Position numbers and translations under genes: made by a program. A stretch of DNA of 64,000 bases from Bifidobacterium breve DSM 20213 = JCM 1192 (GTDB lineage: Bacteria; Actinomycetota; Actinomycetes; Actinomycetales; Bifidobacteriaceae), in the NCBI RefSeq assembly GCF_001025175.1, contig NZ_AP012324.1, positions 2,046,001-2,110,000 of the forward strand, written 5' to 3'. The notes beneath the pieces were generated by a model that saw only the letters and a list, made by a program, of their open reading frames with translations, was not told the DNA's origin and made no database searches. Below, piece by piece: positions 49,548-59,800 of this stretch. Each line of letters begins with the position of its first letter. Positions within the stretch are counted from its first letter, which is position 1.

Positions 49548-50846
49548 ATGCCCTCTCACACGATTGCACCCGGCCGCAACGTAGCCGCCAGCACCGCTAC
49601 CACACTGGATGCCGCCCGCAGCACCACAGTGCGCAACCATAACCTCACCATGCTTGCCAATACAGTCGTAACCGGCTCACGCCATCCTTCGCGCGCCGAC
49701 CTTGCCCGCATGACCGGGCTCAATCGCTCTACTATGACTAGGCTGGTAGAGCATCTCATCAGTTGCGGCATCATTCGAGAACTCAATTCGGAAAGCACCG
49801 GATCAGGCCGCCCCGCCGTCCCTCTCGCCCCAGCCCTACATACCTATGCAGCGATTGGCGTAGATATTTCCACAGGCTCTGTCGAGGCTTCTGCAGTCGA
49901 CCTATCGGGCGAAATTCTTGCGCAGCATTATCAGCAACTCAATACCTCAAACGCCGAGAAAACATTAACTGTTGTGCGCCGCATCATTGATGATCTGCGC
50001 ATGAGGGCAACAGATGCCGAGCTCACTACGGTCGGCATCACCGTAGCGTTGCACGGACTCATCGCCACCAACCACACTTATCTGCTGAGCAGCCCCAATC
50101 TTGGCTGGCACGACATTGACCTGCTGGAGGAACTGCGTAAAGCTGCGCCACAGAATATGTTGCCCCAAATCAACTTTCTCAACTCTGCCGATGCAGGCGC
50201 CTATGCAGAAACCTATCTGCGCAACAAACAGGACATTCCCCTATCGGATTACCTCTACGTCTCTGGCGGGACTGGTATCGACGCTGCAATCGTCAAATGC
50301 GGCGGATTCGACACAGGATGTCACGGCTGGGCAGGAGAACTTGGCCATGTCTATGTAGCTGAAGGCAGACGCCAATGCTCGTGCGGCAATACTGGGTGTC
50401 TAGAAACGTTTGCCGGACAATACGCTCTGATGGAGGCCAGCGGTCTGGCACCACACTCTTCTACCGGCAACTTGTTTGCCGCACTGTCTCGCAAGGAGCC
50501 AGACGCCTGTAAAGCCGTGAAATCAGCCGCACACTATCTCGGCATTGCATTAGCCTCGTTTATCAACATATGCGACATTCCCACCATTGTGCTTGATGGA
50601 CTATATGCACAGCTATTTGAATATCTGGATAAGCCACTACAGCGTATGCTCACCGAGCACACGCTTTCCTCGCAATGGGCAGATATCAAAGTACTGCGAT
50701 CCGTTTCCACCAGCAATTCCGTGGCATTTGGAGCAGCATGGAAGGGGCTCATCGAATTTCTCTCCACACCGGATCGCTGGCAAAAGCAGAATGATGAACA
50801 ACTTGGATACTTCCCCATTACAGATACGCCGTCAGTGACAATCTGA
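49548..50846 (+). CDS. ROK-family transcriptional regulator (NagC/XylR type)
   Basis: A 432-aa protein. The N-terminal winged helix is HPSRADLARMTGLNRSTMTRLVEHLISCGIIREL (about residues 44-80). The ROK sugar-binding domain has a zinc motif CSCGNTGCLE (about 278) and the GHVYVAEG stretch. It lacks the ATP-binding features of active ROK kinases at the N-terminus. Likely repressor of the divergent kinase-ABC operon, with the operating sugar as inducer. Confidence 0.9.
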   Translation: MPSHTIAPGRNVAASTATTLDAARSTTVRNHNLTMLANTVVTGSRHPSRADLARMTGLNRSTMTRLVEHLISCGIIRELNSESTGSGRPAVPLAPALHTYAAIGVDISTGSVEASAVDLSGEILAQHYQQLNTSNAEKTLTVVRRIIDDLRMRATDAELTTVGITVALHGLIATNHTYLLSSPNLGWHDIDLLEELRKAAPQNMLPQINFLNSADAGAYAETYLRNKQDIPLSDYLYVSGGTGIDAAIVKCGGFDTGCHGWAGELGHVYVAEGRRQCSCGNTGCLETFAGQYALMEASGLAPHSSTGNLFAALSRKEPDACKAVKSAAHYLGIALASFINICDIPTIVLDGLYAQLFEYLDKPLQRMLTEHTLSSQWADIKVLRSVSTSNSVAFGAAWKGLIEFLSTPDRWQKQNDEQLGYFPITDTPSVTI

Positions 50847-50936
50847 GAGGGCGCGAACTTCAGCGAATACCTCATCAGCCATTACAGCAGCGGTTCTTGG
50901 CAATCATTCTCCCGCTTTCCCAAGTACAATGGATAT

Positions 50937-51891
50937 GTGAAACATCGTCGTTTTACTGCACTATTCCTTGTGCCGCTCCTCACTTTGGCAACCGCCTGCG
51001 GCGCAAACCAGTCTGCGCAGACCACGGAATCACAGCCGCAGCAACAAACCAACACACTCAAAAGCAACAGGACAAGTCGGGTTCCGACTCGGCAAAAACC
51101 ACCGTAGCCGATCCGCCCCAAGGCAATTGGACCGAGACGTATTCCTCACCCACCGATTTGGACGGCGAGCTGGATAAGGCATGGCTGAAATGTACGCCGC
51201 AGAACAATCCCGATCCGGAAGCATTTGCATGAAAACGCTCCACCGACCACAACAAAGTATGGCTGCACACCACCAAAGGGCAAATGGATGGTGCAACGCA
51301 GCGCTCATGTATGGCCGACGAACTCGACATTCCAGACGCCACCGAACTCACCACTTCCTGGACGAAGACAGCACTGGGTGATTACGACCGGATTCAACGT
51401 CAGAGCAACAACAGTATTGACATAGTCTGGCAGTACAGTAACGCCGTCACGGCATCGCTCAGCGCACAAACCGATTCCTACCGTGTCACATTGCCCTATT
51501 CCTGGCATAACGAAGTCAGCATTTCCGTGGACGGCAACACGATTACCGTCACGGACAAAGAGCACCCAAACTACTCGCTATGCACGTTCAAGGTCTCCAA
51601 GACACCAACGCAGGAGATATCGGCAATAGCCTCATCGAGAGATACCAAATCGGCGATATGCCCGTGCAGCTGTGGGCCACACGACGAGCATTCGGCGCCG
51701 TCACCGACCCTGCGTCTATATCCGCCGAGGACGCAGAGGACGTTACCGAACTGCAAACTGGAGACACCATTGATCACGAATCGCCGATCAGCCAGATTCA
51801 GTCCGGCGACTATTCCGGATTGTTCACCATCGACGAGTTCCTCAAGGCGCACATTACCGTCAGTAGTCTTTCGCGATTTGCGCATGACTGA
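50937..51891 (+). pseudogene. Broken paralogue of the 37.6-kb lipoprotein
   Basis: A GTG start 7 bp after TACAAT gives signal peptide KHRRFTALFLVPLLTLATAC. The rest matches the intact lipoprotein block by block but is hit three times. A frameshift falls near 51050, TGA replaces a Trp codon at 51230-51232 (FA-stop-KRSTDHNKVW), and a second frameshift falls near 51595 just before NAGDIGNSLIERYQ. The C-terminus (IDEFLKAHITVSSL) is preserved, so decay is recent. Confidence 0.85.
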
Positions 51892-51975
51892 ACGATGATT
51901 CCGGCAAACAATATCAAGAAACATGTCATACTGGATATGTCCACATAAAATAATTGCCAGAGGAAGCACCAAGCC

Positions 51976-53022
51976 TTGCCAAACTCCACTCCCCTCATTT
52001 CCATCATCGTGCCGGTGTATAACGCCGAAGACTACCTGCGTTACTGCATTGATTCGATCCTGCAGCAGTCGTACACGAACCTTGAGGTGATTCTGGTGGA
52101 CGATGGGGCCAAGGATTCCAGCCCGGCCATCTGCGATGAGTATGCGGCGCAGGACAGCCGCGTCACCGTGATCCATCAGGAAAACGGCGGCATCGCCAAG
52201 GCCCAGAACACCGGCCTCGATGCCGCGCATGGTGAGTACATCGCGTTCTCCGACAACGACGACATCCTCGACCGCCGCAATATCGAATACCTGCTGCACG
52301 CGTTGCAAAACACCGGCGCGGATATGAGCAAGGCACGCTGGCGTCAGTTCGGCGTCTCCCAGCTGGGCGAGGTGTCCAAAGAGGCCGAGACGGGCGCGCA
52401 GGCGCCCGGCAAAATCACTGTGTTCGAGCACCCGCTCGCCGCCTACCAGACCGTGTTCTGCAAAAGCCTGCGACTGCTCGGCAGCAAGCTCGGCCGCAAC
52501 ACCGAGGCCCGCTACTTCAACGAGGCGAACTGGTGCCGCCTGTACAGGCGCGAGCTGTGGGACGGCCTGCGGTTCCCCGAGGGCCATTACGCGCAGGATA
52601 TCCGCATGGCAGGCCCCCTGTACGCCCGCATGGGCAAAGTGGCCGACATCGATTGCGTGCTCTACTACTGGCTTCAGGAGCCCGACTCGGTGACGCACTC
52701 GAAGCGAACCGCCGCATTCTGGCACGACAACGTACTTTCCGCAGCCGAGAACTTCCAGTTCACTCTGGAACAGGGCATCACCCCGTGCCGGAACTACTTC
52801 GGCCTGACCGCCAGCGTGCGCGATGAAGGCAAAGGCCTCAAGGCGCTCGGCTCCGAAGAACTACATGACAGCGACTGGCAGAACCATCTCGATGACGTGG
52901 CCACCATGCGCGCCCTGATCAGCAAGCTGAGCATCGGCGAACGCCTGAAATGCGCGGTACTTGCCACGATTCGCTCCTGCGAAAATGTCGTATATGATAA
53001 CCGCATCCACTCGATGAAGTAG
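51976..53022 (+). CDS. Family 2 glycosyltransferase
   Basis: A 348-aa GT-A enzyme. LISIIVPVYNAEDYLRYCIDSILQQSYTNLEVILVDDG is at the N-terminus and AFSDNDDILDRRN carries the DxD-like motif. It starts at TTG 51976 with AGAGGAAG upstream. No membrane segment is visible. Likely adds a sugar during surface polymer or glycolipid synthesis; donor unknown. Confidence 0.9.
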   Translation: MPNSTPLISIIVPVYNAEDYLRYCIDSILQQSYTNLEVILVDDGAKDSSPAICDEYAAQDSRVTVIHQENGGIAKAQNTGLDAAHGEYIAFSDNDDILDRRNIEYLLHALQNTGADMSKARWRQFGVSQLGEVSKEAETGAQAPGKITVFEHPLAAYQTVFCKSLRLLGSKLGRNTEARYFNEANWCRLYRRELWDGLRFPEGHYAQDIRMAGPLYARMGKVADIDCVLYYWLQEPDSVTHSKRTAAFWHDNVLSAAENFQFTLEQGITPCRNYFGLTASVRDEGKGLKALGSEELHDSDWQNHLDDVATMRALISKLSIGERLKCAVLATIRSCENVVYDNRIHSMK

Positions 53023-53052
53023 AGCAATAGCCGAGCCAGCAAACCCTCGCCT

Positions 53053-54399
53053 TCAGTGGGCTAGAGCGGGCTGCCTTCCATTCCTATTGTCAACTACGAC
53101 TAGTCCCAACAGGAATACCGGCAATATCGGGAGCGCATAACGGCCTTGGATTCCCTCAAAGACCTCAAACCTACTCATAGACGCCAGGTCATTCCAGGTA
53201 AGCCCCACGAAGAGCACAAACGCTGCTATCTCAGCAGCCGCTATTACGAGACCTAAGACCAGGAATCGATGTCTTCCTGCCCATGAGGCCAGTGTCACCT
53301 GACCCGTCCAGTGCTGCTTCACCGTATAGGCCACTGCTACCAGCCAGACCAACCCCAAAACGGCCGCCATTGCAACATACCAAGTCGGCAGATAAGCAAA
53401 AGTCCCGAGGAACAGCATGGAATGCACTATTTTGCCAATAGTGAGTATCGGATGAGACAATGCAACACTCACATTATGTGATACGTCCACCTGCGCCAAC
53501 GAGCTACCGAACAGTACGCTCCACGGAAGATACAGCGCTCCTGTCAGAACCGCCGCAATCCCCACAAATTCTAGCTTGCGGCGCACAGTCATCACCGCAG
53601 AAGGTAGGAACAGCACAGCAACCGCCACAAACGCATAGGGAAGTTTTTCACACGCCAAGGCCCACGCCAGCACCCCAAAAACCGCAGTGTGCGGAAGAGA
53701 AATCAAATGTTTGCCCTCAGCAGCCGCCGCAATAGCCGCCACCATGCAAGCCGAAAGCGCCACAATCATGCCATCAATCATCAGGCTCGATGCCACAAAC
53801 GCCACCGGTGGAATAACTAATAGCAACGCCATCAGCGATTTCCAACGCGGTAACAGCGCAATGGCAAAGCACCCCATAATCGCATACAGAATGCTGTTGG
53901 ATATTCGTGCCGCCTGCCACTGCGCGTACGGTGGCAAATTCACCAGCATGGCGATTTTCAGGCCAATGGCTTGGGCCAAGTAATCAAGCGGAAAATACGC
54001 GTTAGAGCGATTGGTGTGTGTCCCATCCGGCACAACGATGTGATCAGCCATCACATCATCAGCACTTTGCTGCGTTTCCCGCGACGAGTCGCCCTGCGTC
54101 GCCCTACTGATTGACTCAACAATCAGAACGTTCGCGAATCCTGGAATCGTCAGCAAACGCGAATCACCCTCAATGGACTGTTGCTTGACGGTGTTACCGT
54201 GCGCATCCTTTCCCTTTGCAACAGGATTCAACGATTGTCCTGTGGCCAATGCGTACGTGGACAACGGATGCATATCAGGATCTGGAATAGTAAGAGGGCC
54301 AACCTGGACGATGAACATACAGGCCTGCAGCGCGAACAACACCAGGAAGATAAAAATATTGCACGCAGTCCCCTTCAAGACATGTGCCACATGCTTCAT
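53053..54399 (-). CDS. DUF2142 multi-spanning membrane protein
   Basis: A 448-aa protein with about ten membrane helices. It has a long extracellular loop after the first (GPLTIPDPDMHPLSTYALATGQSL...YFPLDYLAQAIG) and the C-terminal FEGIQGRYALPILPVFLL, which is the hallmark of DUF2142. Such proteins accompany glycosyltransferases of the GT-C type in polysaccharide loci. Divergent from the LTA-synthase-like gene. Confidence 0.85.
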   Translation of the reverse strand: MKHVAHVLKGTACNIFIFLVLFALQACMFIVQVGPLTIPDPDMHPLSTYALATGQSLNPVAKGKDAHGNTVKQQSIEGDSRLLTIPGFANVLIVESISRATQGDSSRETQQSADDVMADHIVVPDGTHTNRSNAYFPLDYLAQAIGLKIAMLVNLPPYAQWQAARISNSILYAIMGCFAIALLPRWKSLMALLLVIPPVAFVASSLMIDGMIVALSACMVAAIAAAAEGKHLISLPHTAVFGVLAWALACEKLPYAFVAVAVLFLPSAVMTVRRKLEFVGIAAVLTGALYLPWSVLFGSSLAQVDVSHNVSVALSHPILTIGKIVHSMLFLGTFAYLPTWYVAMAAVLGLVWLVAVAYTVKQHWTGQVTLASWAGRHRFLVLGLVIAAAEIAAFVLFVGLTWNDLASMSRFEVFEGIQGRYALPILPVFLLGLVVVDNRNGRQPALAH

Positions 54400-54573
54400 A
54401 ACGCCCTACCTTCCGGTCATTCGTCCACAGTCTACCGCACACGCACACCGCAAGGGCCTACCAATACCTGGTCAATCCCAACATAATTCGCCACAGCACA
54501 TTTAGGGATGACTTTATCTTGGGCTTCTTATTACAATGCTCAAGTACGTTGTTTATAGAAATGAGCGAGCAGA

Positions 54574-56826
54574 GTGGACGACATCCAAAACGACCAGGAA
54601 CCTTCAGCGCAAGAGTCTGGCACGGATATGGGAAAAACCGAAGTCCCAGCTGTTCCCTCAAAACAGAATGACGATCAGCAGAGCAACAAATTGCCGCTGC
54701 CTTTCGCGTTGAACTTTAGCATATTGATGGCTTCAAAGCCCATGGTCATGCTGGCCAAAGCCATATCTTTCTTGCGCACACTATTGAAGAAGCGCCCCCG
54801 CTGCCCCTACACGTTGTACGTAGTGGTCATGGTAATGGTTGACGCCGCAGCAGTGCTGTTCATCCAATGGAGCATGTACGAGGAACCCACATATGCCGAT
54901 CCGGATGCAGTAGATGACACCACCAAAATGTTCAATAGCGCGGCTGGGCAGCTGACGAAATTCGTTGCCCAGATGTGGATGGAACACAACTACGTCTGGC
55001 TGCTCAACTTCCTAGTACTAGGCATGGTATACCTCGTACTGATATTTGTCTTGAACCGGTTCTGGGTGGCAACAGCGGTATTTGCCATCATCACGTCAAC
55101 CTACGCTGTGGCGAATAGCATTAAGGTCGATCTGCGCAACGAACCCATCATTCCTTCTGATTTGGGATTCCTCTCCAGCGGCAACGGTGGGGAAATCACA
55201 TCATTCATCCCTAAAGACAGCCAGCCGCTGGTCGACGGCACCATTACCATGCTTATCTGGCTGACTATTATCTGCTTGGCATTGCAGCTTATCGATGGCC
55301 GCCGCTGCGTGATTCCATTTCACTGGTGGCGCCCATTCCGCAATACCAAGACCATCATCGGCAATTGCACACGCATCATTGCCGCGGTACTCAGCGTTAC
55401 TCTGCTCTGGTCGTTCACTTGGAATCTGGGAGCCAACGGCTCATGGTCTTACAAGTGGGCAAAGAGTCTAGGCGATGATCCCCTGCTATGGAGCACAGTT
55501 GTCGACGCCACCTATAACGGCCCAACCATGGACTTTCTGCGGCTGGCACACGCAAAAACCATGGATAAGCCCAAGGATTACAACAAAGAGACCATGGAGG
55601 CTTTGGCTAAACGTTATAAGGAAAGCGCCCAAGCCACTAACGAGGCACGTGCCAATAACCTCACCGACAGTACCGTAGTCATGATTCTTTCGGAATCATT
55701 CTCCGACCCAACTCGCGCGCCGGGAGTTGAACTCACTGAAGATCCGATGCCGAATATTCACGCCCTTGAAGGCACTACCACTTCAGGCCTGATGCTCTCG
55801 CCGGGCATCGGTGGAGGCACAGCCAATATCGAACATCAGGCATTAACAGGCCTTAGCCTGGCGTTGTTCGACAATTCCATGCAATCGCCTTATCAGGAGC
55901 TTGTCCCGCACCAGAAAACGCCTTATACGTTCAACCAAATATGGAATGATGCTTACGGCAAGAATGGTTCCGTGGCGTTCCACCCATACTTCAAGAACAT
56001 GTATCTGCGCGATAGCAACTACAAAAAATTTGGTTTCAGCAAGTTGTATTCGCTTGATAGCAAACCTCCCATCACACATCAAGATCACATCGATAGTTCT
56101 CCCTATGTGAGCGATGCCGCCTCGTACCAGAACGTTCTTGATTCAATCAACAGCAATGATCACACCCAGTTCATCCAGCTGGTTACCATGCAGAATCATG
56201 CGCCCTACAATGATTTCTACGCGGACAACCAGTTCAAAGAAGCCGATGTTTCCCAACTCTCCGACGAAGAGAAACAGTCTATCGATAATTACGCCAAGGG
56301 CATCAGCCTCACTGATCAGGAGACTGCGGACTTTTTGAACCAGCTCAATGCAGTTGATAAGCCAGTCACCGTTATCTTCTACGGCGATCATCTGCCCGGC
56401 ATCTACAGCACCGCGACCAAAGACAAGAACAATACTCTTGTCATGCATGAGACCGATTACTTTATATGGTCAAATCAGGCGTCCGCGTCTGCCGGTGTCA
56501 AACTCGACCCGCAGACCGCCGGCTATGTCTCATCGAACTCTTTCATGGCTTTGGCTGCTGAACATATGAATGCCAAGGTGTCACCTTATCTGGAAATGCT
56601 GACGCAGGTGCAAGCGCAGATTCCGGCAATCAGCCGACTGATCAGCTCCAACGATTCCTGGGGCGATGGCAGCACCGCCTATCTGGATGCTGAAGGAAAC
56701 CGCGTCAAGCGTAAGGATCTCTCCAAGGAAGCCAATCAACTACTAAATGATTACCGTCTCGTGCAATACGACATGAGTAAGGGTAAGGGCTACCTTAACG
56801 ACGATGGATTCTTTGCAGTTAAGTAA
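54574..56826 (+). CDS. LTA-synthase-family membrane sulfatase
   Basis: A 750-aa protein. After a charged N-terminus there are about five membrane helices, then an extracellular alkaline-phosphatase-fold domain: VVMILSESFSDPT, the nucleophile Thr in GGGTANIEHQALTG (about residue 414), LVTMQNHAPYNDF and FYGDHLPGIYS. LtaS relatives polymerise or transfer phosphoglycerol from lipid to a glycan. GTG 54574 is the apparent start but lacks a strong ribosome site. Convergent with the giant glycosyltransferase gene. Confidence 0.9.
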   Translation: MDDIQNDQEPSAQESGTDMGKTEVPAVPSKQNDDQQSNKLPLPFALNFSILMASKPMVMLAKAISFLRTLLKKRPRCPYTLYVVVMVMVDAAAVLFIQWSMYEEPTYADPDAVDDTTKMFNSAAGQLTKFVAQMWMEHNYVWLLNFLVLGMVYLVLIFVLNRFWVATAVFAIITSTYAVANSIKVDLRNEPIIPSDLGFLSSGNGGEITSFIPKDSQPLVDGTITMLIWLTIICLALQLIDGRRCVIPFHWWRPFRNTKTIIGNCTRIIAAVLSVTLLWSFTWNLGANGSWSYKWAKSLGDDPLLWSTVVDATYNGPTMDFLRLAHAKTMDKPKDYNKETMEALAKRYKESAQATNEARANNLTDSTVVMILSESFSDPTRAPGVELTEDPMPNIHALEGTTTSGLMLSPGIGGGTANIEHQALTGLSLALFDNSMQSPYQELVPHQKTPYTFNQIWNDAYGKNGSVAFHPYFKNMYLRDSNYKKFGFSKLYSLDSKPPITHQDHIDSSPYVSDAASYQNVLDSINSNDHTQFIQLVTMQNHAPYNDFYADNQFKEADVSQLSDEEKQSIDNYAKGISLTDQETADFLNQLNAVDKPVTVIFYGDHLPGIYSTATKDKNNTLVMHETDYFIWSNQASASAGVKLDPQTAGYVSSNSFMALAAEHMNAKVSPYLEMLTQVQAQIPAISRLISSNDSWGDGSTAYLDAEGNRVKRKDLSKEANQLLNDYRLVQYDMSKGKGYLNDDGFFAVK

Positions 56827-56832
56827 GCAAAA

Positions 56833-56860
56833 GGGGCATCAGACGGTTGTCCAATGCCCC
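56833..56860. terminator. Bidirectional terminator
   Basis: AAAAGGGGCAT...ATGCCCC: 7-bp arms 56833-56839 and 56854-56860 with a 14-nt loop, between the convergent LtaS-like and glycosyltransferase genes. Confidence 0.65.
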
Positions 56861-56869
56861 ACGAATCGC

Positions 56870-59800
56870 TTACTTCTCTCGAACCCAATAGTTGCCTGAT
56901 GTACGAGACAGGTTTGGATTGTAATACGGATCGTTATCTACGATTTCGGCATACTTCTTACGGAATTTCGCAGATTCCCGATCTAGTCGAGCCTTCTTTT
57001 TCTTGCTTTCAATATCGTATCCACGCGTGACGGACTCGTAGTGGTATAGCTCCGCCTCATGCGCCCACACGATGTCACGTCCAAGCTGTTCGTGAATCCG
57101 AATGCACAAGTCGACATCGTTATATGCAACCGCCAAAGCCTCATCAAAGCCATGTACCGCACGGAAGTCATCAGCTTTCACCATGCAGCATGCTGCCGTG
57201 ACGGCAGAGTAATTGACGCTCTCGACGAGTCGGCCAAAGTAGCCAAAATCTCCACGGGGGAAGCCAACCTGAATATGCCCAGCAGCCCCGCCGAGGCCGA
57301 GCACGATACCTGCATGCTGAATGGTCTCAGTGGGATAGTACAGCTTTGCTCCCACGACGCCGATTCGATCCAGCTGCGCGAACGACACCATTCTGGTCAT
57401 CCAAGATGGGCTGATGACTTCAGTATCGTCGTTGAGGAACAGCAAGTAACGACCGGAAGCTTTTTGAGCAGCTATATTGTTAATCCGCGAGAAGTTGAAC
57501 GGAATGTCAATCTCTTCCACACGGAAACGATCACCAAGCTTCTTGGCAAAACGCTGATACAAATCCTGCATATGCGGGTTGTCACTGCCGTTATCAGCAA
57601 TGATGATCTCATAATTGGGGTAGTCCGTCTTGTCAATAATTGAGCTGACACAACGTTCGATATTGTCGTACCCGTTCTTCGTCGGGATGATTACCGACAC
57701 TAGCTCGTCGCCGGAGACATCGTAATGCACGTTATAAATGCCATTCGGACCGGCGGAAACCACTTCAGCCTGAATACCGCGTCTGTCAACCGCCGACTGC
57801 AATGCGCGCAAACCAGCGTCGGATGTGTAGCTCTTGGCACCGCCGCTAGACGCGGTAGAAGTTGCCAAAGTGCGCCAATGATAGAGCACCTTCGCGATGT
57901 GCTGGATGTGATCAGGAGTGGTTTTTTCTACGAAGCGAAGCACCAGATCATAGTCCTGCGAGCCCTCATAGCCGACCCGGAAACCACCGATTTCATCTAC
58001 GATGCTCTTTCGATACACACCGAAATGACTGATGTAGTTAGTACTCATCAGCAAATCGGGAGAATAGTTCGGCTTGAAATGCGGGTCGAAGCGGTTCCCC
58101 TCTTCGTCCTCTTTGTCTTCGTCACTGTAGATAAGATCTGTGTCCGGATGCTCATTGAGGGTCTTCACTACCTCAAACAGTGCCTGGGGAGCCAGTTCAT
58201 CGTCATTGTCAAGCAAACCGACGAACTCTCCTGAGGCCTCTTCCAAAGCCGAATTCGTTGCTCTGGAAATGTGCCCGTTTTCAGGGCGGAACACCACTTT
58301 GATGCGAGAATCCTGCTGTGCATACCGTTCAAGCAGCGGACGCACATGCGGCTCGGACGAATGATCATCAGCCAGGCACAACTCCCAGTTGGGGTATGAC
58401 TGGTTACGAACCGAATCCACACACTTTTCCAGCCACTTCGGCTCCACGTTATATACCGGCACCAGCAGTGAAATCAACGGCTGATATGCAAACAAGGAAA
58501 TCTCATTGCGCACTGCCGTCTCGTCGTAGCGCTCTGTTCGACGAATGAGGTTATGGTACACGTGCTTCTGCCAACGAGGGCCCCAATACTTATCCAGCAG
58601 ACGCCTCGTGGTACGACGCGGATGTCCCAGTAGTGCAACCTTGCGCAGGAAGTTCGACAATCCCGCAAGAACAGGCGACGACTGAACCGGGATGACGACT
58701 TCCTGACTATCTGTGGAGGTCCTCATACGCAGACGCAGCTTGTCGTTCGCCAATTGCTTGCGTCCACCCGGCACCGATATTTCTGCACGGAAACCAAGAA
58801 TAGAATCTGGGGGAACCGTAGTTATTGCATTCACGTCAGGACGACCGTAACGGCTCAGGCTGCGCAAACTCGCCACAGGAGATTCCGCCAAAGAGATATC
58901 AACCTGTTCACCACCGTGTATATCGGCAGCCCATCCGTTGACGAGCACAGTGGATCCGTCTTGCTTAGCATCCACTTGATCAAGGTTGTATACAATGCCC
59001 CGCTGTTCCTCGGAAGCAGGCGGGAAGCATGCAGCCGCAAACGGATCAACGATCTCGCGATGCATCTTCAGATATTCTGCAATGTCATCCTTATTGATTG
59101 ACAAGTGAGTACGCTTGCAATCCGTGAAAACCGAATACGGCTCCCAAAGCACAGTATGACCGGACTGCTGATACATGCGAGCGCAATAGTCAATACCGCG
59201 CAGTCCCTCTGCCAGGCGCGTATTGAGTCCGCCTATTTCCACGAATTCCTTGCGACGCACCAGCATGCAATCTTCCGTGGCCGCGAACATGTCACGAGGA
59301 AGCAGATCTCTGAAGTAGTAACCGATTCCTTCATCCCAGGAACCGCGCATTTCAAAAGGCTCACATTGCTTCAACGCCCGAAGAGTGACGCCCACATTGA
59401 GCACACGCTTCTTGGTATCAAACACCTTACCGCCCACAACGCCAACAGAAGAGGGACGCGCATAATTCACCATTTCGCGTAGCCATGTGCCATCGGTCGG
59501 CTTCATGCCGTTCAACAGCACAATCACATCTTCAGAACGACGTTTTGCCACATCATTGACGGAATCCGCTGCAGCAGCAATCACAGTGAACGACGGATAA
59601 TCCGTCATCTCTCGTAGCTGCTTCACTTGCGCATCAGACAGAGAAGAAGCAACCACCGCAACTGTCGGAGTGTAATCGGCATAGTCAATCTTATACGTAC
59701 CGAGATTGTCGAGCATTCGCACGTCACCGGCTATTCCTCGACGCTCCAAGGCCGCTTCGATCGCCTTGCGACCAGCCTCATAGGCATACATCTTGCTTCG

